A DNA stretch of 64,000 nt. It comes from Bimastos eiseni. Taxonomy: Eukaryota; Annelida; Clitellata; Crassiclitellata; Lumbricidae. Every line of letters starts with the position of its first letter. Position 1 is the first letter of the stretch. Positions 34,601 to 49,300 of this stretch are shown piece by piece. The translations under genes and the position numbers were made by a program. The stretch covers positions 34,781,445 to 34,845,444 of the forward strand of contig OY365806.1 in assembly GCA_959347315.1 (NCBI GenBank). The letters run 5' to 3'. The notes under the pieces were generated by a model. It saw nothing but the letters and a program-made list of their open reading frames with translations. It did no database searches and was not told where the DNA came from.

Positions 34601-37600
34601 GACGTTACGCTTGGCTAGACTCGGAGGTATTTAAGGACCAAGTTCTTTCAGAAGACCTCGTAAATCTGTCCTGGTTGCTGGAGGCATGGACCAACGTTTA
34701 AAAAGGTATATGTGGTATCGGTGGCAGATCTTACTGAATTTAGAAAGGTTGCTTTGAGCAGATTTATCTTGTCGGCAGTGTGGTGACATTAAAAATTGCT
34801 GATGAAATTTTCATTCATTGCCATTTCTATAACTCGGGGCCACTCACATCTTGCAAAATTTTGTAATTTCTGCCATCTTGACTCAATCAATCAAAAAGCC
34901 ATGATATAGCGCCTCTTCAAGATATCCACTCAGAAGCGCTCACAGCCTAACCGCACCTGAAAAGGACAGTTTTTAGAGAAGTGTAAAATGAAGATGAGGA
35001 GTTCCTAGGGTGGAGAACGGAGCTCTAGGGAGCCCATTCCAACCGAGAAAGCCCGATGCTGCATTATGGAAGTGCGTGCAAAAGGGACGATCAGGTCACC
35101 GTGAACCGCAGAGCGAAGTGGTCGTCGACCACTACTGGTTGAGATAGGGTGGCATAACTCCTGCAAATAAGCTGGCGCATCGCTGGCTATCGAAAAGGCA
35201 GCGCCAAACCAAGGCGGATACCCTAAATGAGATGCGCTGGGGTAGAGGCAACCAGTATAGAACACCCCGCATGTAGTCTGATACATGACCCGCTCTGGGA
35301 ATGCCACCAATCGCGCAGCCACATTCAAAACCCGTTCCGAAGTGTCCAATCCGACCCTGTGGGAGGCCAGCATATATTGAGGAGCAATAGTCAAGGCGAT
35401 TGGTAGTGAAGGCATGAACTAGAGTAGCAGGCCAATGGTCGCTTGTTATGTCCAGAATGCTGCCATTTTATATGTTGTTCATATTTGTCCGGCCATCTAT
35501 ATAATAAGTGCTCGTAATGTACAAATTGAACCCTGGCATGTCCTCACTTTCATCAAGTCAAATAATTTGGATCAATTTTCAAACCATAAACCTGAGATGG
35601 TCAAATTAAAAATGTTGGTCATTTGTACTTCCATATCGAATATGGGGGCTGTATTGCACTTGCATATACATGTATATACCTGTAGTTTATGTACTAATGT
35701 TTGTTGTTTACAGCCAGTGATAATATACCAGAGAGACGGTTTTACGTGGGTTGGTGTGTTATTGTATTTGCTGTCTTTAACGAGCCTGCAATAGATCTCA
35801 CTTATGTGAACCTAATCGAATATGTGGAAAATGTGTTTTTCATTTGGACATTTTCTGAAATCATTAACAGGGAGAGATTGTTATGGGAAGTTTACTGACC
35901 CATCTCAAAGGGTCGGTGATTGTGGGGCAGTTAAAAGAAGAGCAGTTCCTATATTATAGGCTAACCCAGATAAACAAGCATGTGTTTGAAGTGTTTGTGA
36001 CTTCTTTATGAGATTCAGCATGCGGGGGTAGGGTCGGTTGGCCAGTAGTTATCCTCTACCTTACTTTCTGATCTTCCCGATGACATGTTGCATCAGTGTA
36101 CACTTTTTATAGTTGCCTATCCAGAGGGCAAGTGCAAAGAAAATGCTAAAACATTCCTGTACATTGATTTGAACCAGCCAACCTCTCGGAAGGGCGGAGC
36201 AGTGTTAGGATGGAAGAGGAACCGGTTGAACGAAGTGTTTGGACCAGTGAACAGAGGTTATGAGGGCTGGGAGGATTGGAGTGTGTTGTTGGTGAGTCAT
36301 ATAACTATAGATCCTATCGGTTCAATTAGTTAGAGCCAGTGGAGTGATTTGAGGACAGGAGTGATGTGTGGTGGTGTTTGAGGGTTTGGTGACAACATTC
36401 TGAATTGCTGGAGGTGGTTTATTTGCCTGACGTCTGTATTCAGGAAAAGACAATTGCGGTTATATAATTTAGCATTAAATATTGATGTAGAAACTGTAGA
36501 TCCAGTCTTAAAATCGAGTATGGAACAAATTCTGAAAAGGCTGGATATATGCACGAAGCAATAGGGGATAAATGGTCTAACACTTTGAAGTTGAATTGAA
36601 TTGTTTCCAAAATGAGAAAATGTTTCACATGATAAATGTATAGAATATAATATATTATATAATATATCTATTACATGTTATAATATAGTGCTCAGAGAGC
36701 TGTTTCTGTAGTTTACCATAGATTTCCCATGTGCAACGTATTTAGTTCCAGCATGGTTAGGACTTTTATGAGTGACAGAAAGCAAACTTTGTATGGTGTG
36801 TTTGTTGTTTGCAGGGATTGACGAGCAGGCTGAGGTTCAGCTGAAACCTCTGAAGGAAGGAGAGGCCATTGTTGAAGGATCCGAAGTTACACTGAAATGC
36901 CAAGCCGACGGAAATCCTGAGCCAGTGGTAGAATGGTTTCGAAACAAAATCAGGCAAGGAAGAAATTTCAGTTAGCTTCAGTAGAGTCAGTCGTTCTGTT
37001 GAATATTCATATGTCGATTTTGATGAATGTTCATGTATCATTAAGATTTCTTGTGTTTGACATTTAATTCAGTCAGTTGCTGAGCCATTCATTGGCTGTG
37101 CTTTTGTTTTCTCATTCACTCAGTCAATCAGTTGATTCATACATTTGGATTCATACAAAAGTCTAGGACTAGTTTCAATCGTGATTCATCTTCCAGTTGA
37201 CATTTCAATTTTAATATGACATTCAGAAACTAAAAAAATACTTTCCATTTGACCGAAATGTTTAGAGTTTAACGGAATTTTAGCACTTTTCAAACTACAA
37301 AGAGAACCTTGATTGTTCAAATTTTAATGAAGACATTGGTGTTGATTGACAAAATTTTTAAACAGGTCATCGCAAAAACTGTAAAAAGTGTGACCGTATG
37401 TTTGTGTATGCGTGTATATGCGTATGCATGTGTCTTTAGAGGTTATCTGGTTACAGCTTCAGGTGGGAAAACTGAATGCAGGAAAAAGAATCTGTAAGGC
37501 AATAATATTTTTAATGAAATGGAAATATACGGCATATACTATTTAGTGTAAGTGCAGGAAATTTTGCAATGCATTACTAGAGCTATGTTAGATTAATTAT

Positions 37601-40600
37601 ATCTGAGAGAGTGACTGTGTGTGTGTATGGTAAGCTGTTGAATGGATTGGTGGCCAGAAGATCCGCCCATTGAGTGATAATGATTGGGGCAGAGCTCAGT
37701 GCCAATGATACCCAATCATATGACAGTGTCTGTTTCATTGTTTGTCAGTCTCTTTCACTCTTCATCTGTGTCAGTCTGTTTTTCTCTCTCATTGTCCGTC
37801 TCTGCCTGTCTCTTTATCTGCTTTTTTTAAGTCTAAAGAATTTGACATCTTGAAAAGCGTTTGTGCCTTATGGCTGGGAGTCCTTCTCATCGTGGATGGT
37901 TCGAGAGGGGTGTGTGTCGTTAGGGCCCTAAAAGAGTCACTACCGCTTTCGACGTCTTGGTTTCCTTTGACTTGCCCGACCTGGCAACTGCGCCGTCTCC
38001 TCCTCCTTCCTTGTCTCTGGTTTCTATATCGCAACTAGGCTTCCGCCCACTTACCCTAAGTCTTCCCTATTCCAAGAGGGCTGTTTGTATATCCGGATGT
38101 TTATTGCAGGGCAAATTAACGAACTAGAAGGGTTGCGCTTTATCACATGGCATGACTTTTGGGGGTCCAGTCAGTCGGTTGTGGGGTCAGAGTCCGCTGC
38201 TATTCCGACTTGGCTGTCACACATTGTTTTGACGGGGGTGATAAATGCGGGACTTCTGAAGATGCCCCAGTTGACTTTTGCCCTAGCCACGGCACCTGTC
38301 CACTCAGCGTCGAGGGTTGAGATCTCAGTGCTCTCCCCTTTGAAACAGAGGCAAACTGTTGACAAGAGGACGTCTAAATGACCAGTGCACTGCAACTGTG
38401 TTTTCTCATCGTACTCCAACTGCTGTTCTTTCCCACCAAATGGCTGTCATTAAGAACTCACACCCATAATGATGATGGTGAGATGATCATGATGGTGATA
38501 ATGATAAGATGGCTGTGGTGGTGGTGGTGGTGATGATGATGACGATGATGATGATGGTGGTGGTGATGATCATGATGGTGATAATGATAAGATGGTTGTG
38601 GTGGCGGTAATTGATGGTGATGATTATGATGGTGGTGGTGATGATGATGATGACGACGACGATGATGGTTTTATAATCACTGGGTAACTGATTAATAATA
38701 ATAAGAAAAATAATAATTATTATAATCATGATGATGAGAATAATAATAATAATACTGAGTAGAGTATATCCATGTCTATATGTGTTATTTAAATAATGCA
38801 GATATTCCAGTTATTCTTGTCTTGAGATTTTCCTCTGAGGTTTTAATCCTGAGTGGACATTTCTGTGATGAAAGAAAACTAATTAAAGAATTTAGCAAAT
38901 CTGATTCGAATTTATTCAGACACTAATTAGAATTATGTAACAAGTGACTCTATTTGCAATAAATGAGAGACCGACCATTCAGCACAACCGGTCACTCAGC
39001 AGACCCCATCCATTCGCCCTCCCAGCTAGGTATAGTAAGAAGGTTCTCACAAGTCTCAGTCTGATGTATAGCGATATATGTACATATAGCATCTTCCGTC
39101 CCCAGGTACTGCAAAAATCTATTTCCACTATTCACCCCAGCACTATAGAGGGTTGGCATTTCCATGTCTATAAGCTTTCCTTTTCCAATTAGGCTGTTAT
39201 TTGTCATAGATCTCAATAAACTCAGAAAATACCATACAATACAATATAACATCTGAAAGGGAAAACATACACATATACACATATAAACACATCCATCCAT
39301 ACATACATGCACATATAACTTATACACACATACAAACGTAGGGTGCAGCTATGTCATTTGACCGTGTTTTGGCATGGAAAATTAATTTTAGGATCCTATC
39401 AAGTGATCGAATACGTTTTCATAAGAATCGACTGAAGATCATTGGATCCGGGGCATCTGACAATGGCGTCTATTCATGCAGGGCACGAAACATGGCAGGA
39501 TCAACGGAGAGCTTTAAAAACTTCTTGCTTAACATTCCTGGTAAGTCATATGACAATGTTACTTCGCAATCCATGTGCTGTAGTTGTTTTCACTCTCATA
39601 TTTATTGTTGATTACTTTTAAAAATATTTTTTGCTTGATTTCTGTTATTTATTTAATTATTCAGTTATATGATTACTTTGTTATTATTTAAAGAATTTTA
39701 TAACCTCTGGGTACTAATCTGCAATTGCACCTTGGCATACCAATCACTGTCAGTTTCGAGGCAATTCAAAGACTGTTTCATTCATTTCCCTTTGAATGGT
39801 GGCTTCTATGTAATTTGTGGCAAATAAGGGGGTGTACTGAATCCATTATTTTCGCTAGATAGAGGACGCTGTTTGTTTATTCAATGTCCATAATTTGCTG
39901 ACCAGTTAGGGCGACTCTCATTATCCCCTCCACTGGTCAGTTTAATTTGGAGTCCGTCAAGTGTGGATAAATGGACATGGATGAGGGAAAAAGAGGAACT
40001 GCTGACCAGCTGAGACTTGACAGGCTAATTGAAGGGGCTGAAAGTGTCTGTACCCACCCCTCTGTCTGTGTGCCTGTTTGTCTTTCTTGGTGTCTTTCTG
40101 ACTCTTTGAACACTGAGAGCATCTATAATCATCCTTCTGCTGGTATGCCTGATTTTCCTTGTGAATGTCTTTCGGTCTCCCTCCACTCCTCCAGCCATCT
40201 CTCTCTATCAGTCCTTCAGTCCATGTTTTCACCAGTCACATTGCCTTCCATCCATCGACAAAAGCATTCATCTTCCTTTCCGTCCATATATTACTGAAGT
40301 GGTATTTCTTTCATTCCATCTGTTCCTAAGTGCTTCTTACTTTCCACCCTTCTCCCACTGAGTCGTCTTTCTTTCCGTCAATCTTCTCAACCCTCCAGTA
40401 GAATCCATCTATCCACCCATCTAACTATCCATCCATCCATCTATCCATCCATCTATCTATCCATCCACCCATCTATCCATCCGTTCTTGTGGGTGATTGG
40501 AGGACCATCGTTTAGTTTACTCTCAAATGAATTGTTATCAGATTTCTCAGTTGTCTATAGATGCAACAAGATAGCCCAGTGGCTTCTGGAGATTGCCGAA

Positions 40601-42541
40601 TCTCCTAATCTCTTAAGCCGAAGTACTTCCCATCTTGATGTCACATCCATCTTCAATGGAAGTGGGGAAGACAAGATCGATCCACTTCCGGTCCTTTGCG
40701 GCTTAGGTACTTCCTGCAGATAACTGAGATTGTCTTGAGTGATCACTTCTATTGGTGTTAGATTTTAGATGGTGGAGGATCAGCAGTTTGATAAATTGCT
40801 TATCGATTGTATTAACAATTTTCGGTATCTCCAAGATTGTCAACAGATATACCACAGCTTACTTACTAACTATCCAGTGAAGCGGCAGTTGTTAGAAGTT
40901 ATAATGACAATCAGCAATTTTACAATGAAATTGGTTGGGTAAAGTGAAAGAATAAGAGAGAATTTATTTCATGTTTAATTTTAAAAAATTCAGTCAGGAG
41001 ATATTTTATGGATTTTAGCACACCAATTGTTCTGCTGCAGGTCAACAGCTTTTCTGTTATACAGTAGGCCTACCTTTGATCAAACCCCAAGACACAGCTA
41101 TGGGTATTAAGTGTCAGGGACTTCATGTTTCTTTTTCCTCATAATATATGAGTGTTACTGCTGGCCAGTCCTACCCCTTGCCTGTGATCTCCCATCAACG
41201 GCATAATGTCATATGAATTTCCTGCCTGTACGTGTAATGTATTTGTGTGTGTGTGTAACTGCACTTGTGCAATCCTTATATAAATGTATGAATTTTGTAT
41301 GCCCATATCGGAATGCTTTAGTATCTCTTGTAGAATGTAGATGCCTTAAAAAATTGATATACAGTGCACATATGAGTCCTTATCCAACTGCCGTAACTAT
41401 AAGTTTCACTTCTGATCCGCTGACATGAAAGACCAAGATTTAGATTATTAAATAATCTTTGAACTCTATTTACTGGAAAATGGAAATTGAGCTGGAATTA
41501 TTCCGGTCAACTGTCTTTATAGATATATTCTTAAGGTATGGAAAATTGATCAGGTGGAAAGATTGTGCACATGGTGATACCGTGAAGCTCCTCTTTAGAG
41601 ATGGAGCAGAGTCGATTGGTGTGACCAGTCATTAAATTCACTCCTTTGAACCCAATCCTGTCTTTATTGCCTGCTTATATTTCAGGAGCTTTCAGGAGAT
41701 TATTTACAGATATTTTGGGTGCTGCTGGTTCAGGTGCAGGGCTCAGGCGATATTTTCCACAGCTTTTGTGTTATACATTAGAATTTACTAGGCTCTACAT
41801 CCTACATATGAAAATGTAGACTTTGATGTGGAATATTCCCAATGAGTCGAATACCTTCTGACAGAGATGTCCTGGCTTCCAGGGCTTTGTACTGATGGAA
41901 TCATGTACTGACTCATTAGGAAACTGTTTGGGATCATTCATTTATTGCCCATTTGCATTCTGACGTGTTTTATGAGGTTATAACTTTCATAGATTGGGAT
42001 TAAAAATGTTGTTTTATGTGTTGTCTGGGTTTAATCTTTAACTTGTGTGGTCTGCGTTGAAACAGTTTATTTTCGTTTTATGACTTCCTGTATTAATCTG
42101 TCAAATTTATCACCAGAGGCAAATTAAACAGAATTATCATTTAATTTTGGAAAGTTACTTTGATTAGATGATAATTAAAACATCTTAAAACATTTGTAGG
42201 GTATTAAGGTATATAATCAGCATTTTTATCCCCTTTGTACCATATTCCAGTGTTGGTAATACGGTATATTGACGGTTAGAAGATAGAAGAGCAATCCCAT
42301 AAGAACGCAACTGCATTTTTCGTATCCTCGACTTAATTGGTCGCTTCTCTCACTAGATTCTATCTCATCCTCAAGTAGAGTTCAATTTGGGATGCTATTA
42401 CAACAGAAAGCTTTGAACCCCAACCTCTGAATAGACAGTTGAACATGCACGATGTCCAGCGTCCGCTTGAATAGATATTAGATTGTCAAAGCCTCCAAAC
42501 GAGGTTTGAAGATGAAACAACCCTGACCTAGACACAAATGC

Positions 42542-42612
<71 letters not shown>

Positions 42613-45600
42613 TACACACAAACACAGATAAATTTGCAGACTAGAATGTAATTAGTTGTGAATCTTTCTGAATAATTTTTCTAAGTGGTTGATATGTTGT
42701 GAGTTAGTATTGAGATGTAAAAGCAAGGACTTATATGCTATGCCCCCTTATCTCACAGATAATAATTATTAATTGTTTAAGATTTTAAGTGTTGTTCCGT
42801 TGTTAGGATTAGAGACAGCTCGTCTGAATGTGGAGACATTCACGCGTCTCTTGGTCGCTAAGAAGGGAACTCAGGCCCAGCTGCATTGTGAATATGCCAA
42901 CGCAGTCAACACGGAATGGTACGTCAACGAAATGCGCATCTCCAATGACAACGCCAACAGGAAGTAAGCCAACCACGATTTTTATGCATTAATTGTATGT
43001 GCATTCAGGCCTATACAGGTATGTATACATATTAACAGGTTCCTAAGAGTTCTACATATTTGCTCTACAACTTACTATTAGTTAATTGCTAATTAGTTCA
43101 AGAAGTGTAATGCCTTGTAATTTGTACAACCATAAGCAGTATAGGTAGGAGTGCTCTGAGTAGGCATTGCGTAGATTCTATTATCTTACATTAGTATAGA
43201 TTGAAAAGGACATGTTTTCCCACCCCAAAGCCTGAAGATCAGATACATTCATATATGCATTAACAGTTACATTCATGCATTCGTCTTTCCAAAGACAAAG
43301 TATGCATGGTCTTGCTCTATCCCTAACCCATTCAGCCGATTTCTCTAAGGCAGCAGAATTACGACAGAAAGCTTATCCACCTATATGAGGATTTGAACCG
43401 CTGACCTTTTGCTTCCAGCCCAGCTCCTCATCCATTAGACCACCGCACAGACAAAATTACCGGAGCAACTGTGGAAATGCCACGTCCCCTTCGGTGAAAC
43501 AGATTCCACGGACTTTACAATGAAACAATGGATGCGGATAATTAAACGAAAGCTCCGTGCTATCACCAGCTATCCCAAAAATCTGACCCTGGTCAGACGG
43601 GACTCTGCGTCCATTGAAAAGGACGGACAACCGAGTTCTGTTGAGTCCAAGGCATCGCTAATTAAGCGTTGGTGATTAATGGTTCTTTGGCGGAATTAAG
43701 TCATCGGTTGATCAAATGACAGGCGCCAAAGACGTAATTGCCGAAGCGCCTTTTCCTTCTCTCTCTTTCTCTTTGTCTTTGTATCCGTGTATCTCTCCTA
43801 CTATCACTCCCCATCCAAATAAATTTTTTAGCACTCTCTGTCTGTCTGTCTGTCTGTATTTCTGTCTATCTGTCCAAATCGATTTTTAGCTGTCTCAGCA
43901 TGTCTCTTTCTCTCCCATACCTTTTTCATTTTCTTTCCTCTTCTCTGTGTGTATTTCTTTTGTGTGTCTCTATCTTTGTCTCTCCTTAATCTTTCTGTCG
44001 TCTCTCGATCTCCCTCTTCTCTCATTCTCCCAATGTCTGTATGTCTGTGTCTCGCACACTGTATCTGTCTCTCTTTCAATGTTCCTTTCTGGCGTCTTGG
44101 GCCAGGTTTACATGGTTCTTGACGACCGAAAGGGAGGAGTCGTACGGGCAGGTTTTGCATTTTGTTGCTGGCCGAGAATTAGTGCATAATGAGTTGGGAG
44201 GAGTAGACCCTGAGGACGGCTTAGGCGGCTCGACTCACATCTGTCCCCTTCCTGTCTCTGTGCTGCCTCGTTAGCAAACGGCTGCTGTGGGAAATTTATG
44301 GCTGTGGACTGACCCCCGGTCGCCACTGCTCACAAGTCTCCGTTGCGGACAATGGGGACTGATCCGAAGCAACGCCCCTCTCCTTCGTCCCGTGCTTATT
44401 TCGCCTTCAGCTGACTTCTTCCGCCGCTTAGCGACGAGGGCTCGTCGCTTTGTAATCTTTCTGCCTCATTCTGTGGCCATTATTGTCTAGATTTCTAGAT
44501 TTGCTCGTTTGTCGGCCATTAGTGTCAAGTCCTCTCGATTCTCAGTCGGTCGAGTCGTTGCTGTCCAAGGGGCGAGGAATGTCACGTGGAAAAACAGTGC
44601 AGAGCAGCTTCACCCGTGTAATCGTAGGCATATACACAGCTCCAAGAGTCATCCTAATATATTGTCTTCGTATAGGCCTAGTCTATGTATAGTTCCCCAG
44701 AACGAGGTTGTGCTTATAGGAGAAGAGAAAGAAGGTGGAGGGGTATAAAAGGAGGAGAGGTGGGAGAAAGGAGGCGAACTCCGCCTCTGTTTGGACATTG
44801 ACAGTGTCAGTCCCAAGCCTGGGGAAAGGAGGAGGGCGACACCAAATCATCTTCAATATGAAACAGTGTCGTTAAAAAATTCAACAAGCACATAGAAAGG
44901 AGGCAACTCAGCCACTGTACGTGTTCTGATAGTGCCAGTCCCAAGCCTGGGGAAAGGAGGAGTCTAACACCAAATCATCTTTGCTATGGAACGGTGTCAT
45001 TAATAAATCAACAACTGCAAAAAACGAAAGGAGGCAGTGGAAAATAAAGAGGAGGAAGGTGGAGAAGTAGTGAGTCTGAAGTGCTAACAATGTTGCTTCT
45101 TATCTTTGAAAGAAGACGATGTGTTTGGGTGGCACTGGCCAGTCTTTTCTCACCATCTGAGCTTTCAACGAATGATGTGTTTTGTCAGACTGTCAGACTA
45201 ATTACCTGATGGTTTAATTTGCTCAATTCAATTCAGATTTGAATTCAAGTTGTAAATGACTATCAGCTCTGATGATGAATGCTTGATATTGATAACATTG
45301 AGGAATACTAGATTTTAGATATTGTATCCTTCTCCCCATGAATCGTTTGTTACCCTTGACACAATTGTGATAGTTGTCTAGATCATGCATCTACAAAATA
45401 TTGTAGACATTAAGGTTGTACTATTTTGAGTGTATGTATTGTTTGTATGCATAACTACTTACCAAACTGCAACTTAACCAGACAATTCACTCCTGGGGAG
45501 CGCTCACAGAGACTATGCACCCAAGCAGGGCAGTTGCTTTCCCTTGGACGCCATGTGATCCTAGGTGACATGGCTGGCAACACACAATGTTTGGTGCTTG

Positions 45601-46232
45601 GTGCTTACTTTCGCTTACCTCATATATATATATATATCACATTTATTACACTTATTACAAATCACAATCGCCGGTCTGTGTAGAAGAAATTTCTTTGAGG
45701 CTGGCATATGGTCGTATGCGAATGTTAGAGGATTAGAACGTTCAGCATTAATAAAATAAATCCTGTGGACTTTCCTACCAGGGTTTGAGTACTGCGTCCA
45801 AGTAAGAATCTCACACTAACTCTCACAGAATCATTGGAAAAAGACATTGGCGCCGCCCAAGACAGCAGTAACAAGCGTCTGAACGCCGTTAACTCCAAAC
45901 CATTTGCAAACAACCGTGGCACGATAGAGATAAATAAATCCATGCATGCTTCCTAGGTCAAAACATAATTCCGATGGCAAAAGAATTGCAGAGTAAAATC
46001 CAAATGACCAACCAAATAATTAAAAATGACGTGACAGAGAAACTTGATGCCATCTTGGTCATACATGTATACTTGATCTTTAACTCGCTCATTCATTCCT
46101 TTAACTTCTATTTATCGTTGCTTGACTTATCTCAGCTATTGTAAAATACTCTTTAACCACCGTCTGACCACTATATAACCTCTAAGAAAGAGAGAGACAG
46201 ACAGACAGACAGAGAGATAGAGATAGAGATAG

Positions 46233-46301
<69 letters not shown>

Positions 46302-46302
46302 C

Positions 46303-46341
<39 letters not shown>

Positions 46342-49300
46342 AATTTCGAGAGAGAGAAAGAATGAGGCATAATATCACTCTTTTATTACATTACGTTACC
46401 TAATCCTATCTGGACTTCGCTGCGGTCTGCCAACGCGACTGCTCCGCCCAACATGTGATTCTCATATTCTGCTAAGTTTGCATTACCTGTGATGCATCTC
46501 AGCAGCTCTTGCTCAGCTTCAGGACCAGCCAGGAATTCCGTCTTCTAACCGATGACAGGTGGTATTTGTTTCTGATGGAGGTATATCTGAGTGAGAGAGA
46601 ATCGGTTAAGACGTTGAAAGACCTTTGCCACTCCTCCCATCGTCAATGTTCCTGGTCAGACCACACGTACATCGCCTTAATTCTCATTTCCTTCAACCGT
46701 TCCCATGAAATATGGTTCGTGTTGATGGTATTGGCCCCTCTCTTCCATGACTTCCATGGCTGCCATCTGGAACGAGTAGTGAAGGCAGGCAGGCCTTATG
46801 TCACACGTGGTACGGCTGATAACTAACTGGCTTATAGTTCGGTCGGCTGGCTTCCCTCGTCAGAATGATAAAAACAAAGACAAGAAGCTTTGTATCTTCA
46901 TGGTTCTCTACGTAAGATAGGGAGGGGCAGGAGTGTATGGTTAGGCAGTGTAAGAGAGGTCGAGGTAAGGTCAGATTAAGACATGATGATTTGAGATAAG
47001 TATTTAGTCAATTTGAATGAGATTAAGATAGGGTAATCACCCGGTAATGTAAGTTTGTTAGTTATGATGAAGTGAAGTAACTTAAGTAAGGTAAGTGCTT
47101 TCTGTTTTAAGCAGAGACTGTGTGGTTGGAATGCTGTCAGACATTTGTTGTGTGTCTATAGTTACTTGTTAGTTACCAGGTGGCCTGGAACCTATACTCA
47201 GTGCTCTCTTTTATCAGGTATTAATCTGGAGATTGTCTGGTAGTTCAGACTCCAGTGGCTAGTTGTTGTATGAGGGACGGTGAATTCAGAGGTCCACCAG
47301 AGCAGAAAAAATTTCAAGATTTTTGCTCCATTTATAGAATAATTATAATTATAATGAAGCTGTCTGCACACAGTTGGTGGATGATGTTCAGGCCAAGAGG
47401 GTAGCATTGGCCACTATACTCATTAGGTAGAACTTGAGAGACCATAGTCTCTGGTATACTTAATACTTATGATACCCACAGCTGCCTCTGAAGGGGTTGC
47501 TTAAGGGATTGAGATTGGAACTCCATCTTCTCCTTCTTGATCTCCTCATCCATTTTATTCCCCTCCGTCATTCCTCCTTCTCCTCCTCCGTTCAAGTCTG
47601 TCTTCTGATTCTGCTTTTCCGCATGCTTCTCCTTCTCATCCTAGTCCTACTACTTCTTGTTTTCCTAATTGTCCCACTTATCTTCTCCTTCTTCATCTCA
47701 CTGCCCCTACTCCTCTTTCACCTTCCTTCTTGCGTTTCTTCTCCCTCTGCTGCTCCTCCTGTTGCTTCTCCTTCTTATCCCAATCACCCTTCTTCCCTCC
47801 TATACATCGTCGTTCTAATCGATTTTAGCGTGGACCAAAGATCTGCAAATGTGTCAGTGTTTTCGTTTTCCCTTGTTCAGGTACTTGTTGTACAGAAACG
47901 GAACACTGGTCGTGAACGACATACAGAGCAATGACAGTGGAGTCTATCGCTGTCTTGGATTGACCAAACGAGGACCTGCGCAGAACTTTGCAGCAGAACT
48001 GCTTCTGGCTTGTAAGTAACTTGTTTTCAATATTCAGTTAAAAATTATAAATCTGAGATGACTCATTATCTTTCTAGTTGCAATTGCTTGTATCTTTATT
48101 GGTACTAACTTACTGTTAGTGATGTTGTTATTCTTGTTTTTCATCGTCCATTTGGTTTTCTTATCATCTGCTGGTTTAATGTCTACATTTGTGTGTTGAT
48201 ATGATGCTCAAATATCAGTCCTTTTAATTGCGATGTTGTTTGTGTCACATTTTTAAACATTTATTAATTAAAAACGCCCTCTCAATTCTCCAGGGTATTG
48301 AAAAACAGCTCACTTAGAACTGGCATTAAACTAATTTTGTACCAGAGCAGTTGTAAATTCTTAATGACTTACTGGGCATAATTGCTAAGATAGTGTTACA
48401 GAAACAGATGGTTGGGAATCTGTTGATCAGGGTTCCAGCAGAAATGACTTCATCTAGGCTGGTTTACGGCCTCCTATTATCTCTAGCCCACACTTTGTAT
48501 GGCGTCCTGCCCTCGGGCAGTGCACTTGTCCTGGGAACAATTTGCTAGGTGGGCACTAATAGGAAGTTATCGGTAAGAGTGATGTATGGCTAATCATGGT
48601 TGACAAGAGATGCTGGGGTTTTGGTGGAAGGGCGAGGAGGGACCTGAATGGCCAGTCACTTGTCATGGTTAATGATTCCGCTCTTACAGTTTCCTTGGCT
48701 GTCCTTCAGTGCAGTGATTTTGTGGATTTTTTGGATCTAACCATGTCTTCAGGGAGTTCGATGGCATCAAGTCTTCAATCTTCATTTGAGATGAGAAATC
48801 AGCAACATACATTGAGATCCTTATTTATCTAAAATGTTTTTACTGAAGTCACCTAATCAATCAGAGACATAGAGAGAGAGAGACAGACAGACAGACAGAG
48901 ACAGAGAGAAAGACAGAGAGAGTGAGAGAGAGAGAGCGAGAGTGATAAAATGTCTTTACTGAAGTCACCTAATCAATCAGACAGAGAGAGAGAGAGACTG
49001 TTGCACTTGTCTCATCTTGTCTTGCGTTGTCTTGCCTTGTTTCAATTCCCCTCTGTCGTCTTTCTCTCACTTGCCTTTTCTTTCCGTACCTCATCTTCCT
49101 TGCCTGTCTGCGACCTCACCTTTACTGAGCGTGTTTCATTGGTTACAGATAAGAGATATGAAAAATGTGCATTTGCATTTGTGTCTCATGCAGCCAGGCA
49201 TTGTCATAGCCACAGTAGGAACACTTAGTTTTGACAACCCCTATACTGAGCCACAAATAACTGTGACGTCTGGTTGAGCCAAACTTTGTGAGAGTTTAAA

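Larger units (their letters stand above)
24698..36814 (+). other. PTK7-like intron 2 (12.1 kb)
   Basis: The largest intron in the window. It contains CpG-richer islands (25180-25700, 27560-28110, 31830-32240, 34250-34640), a probable SINE at 29.4 kb, a duplicated block at 30.3-30.5 kb, an inverted tandem array at 32.3-32.9 kb and LINE fragments at 34.9-35.4 and 36.3 kb. I found no coding exon in it. Confidence 0.7.
39541..42806 (+). other. PTK7-like intron 4 (3.3 kb)
   Basis: It contains an ATCC repeat (40391-40481), a family-2 repeat fragment (41096-41200), a possible tRNA-like repeat remnant around 42340-42470 and a CATA/CA microsatellite (42540-42626). Confidence 0.65.
42964..47880 (+). 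other. PTK7-like intron 5 (4.9 kb)
   Basis: It contains a minus-strand tRNA-like SINE head (43330-43452), CpG-richer islands (43452-43735, 44100-44600), pyrimidine-rich tracts, a 130-bp tandem duplication (44766-45025), GATA/GA microsatellites (46189-46340) and a long C/T-rich tract (47500-47800) before the acceptor. Confidence 0.65.

Noticed and set aside
46136..46378. Ser/Leu/Tyr-repeat ORFs on the minus strand
   Set aside because: Translation of GATA/GA microsatellites.
47497..47934. 145-codon plus-strand ORF
   Set aside because: It is the C/T-rich tract preceding the Ig3b exon, reading Leu/Ser-rich low-complexity protein.
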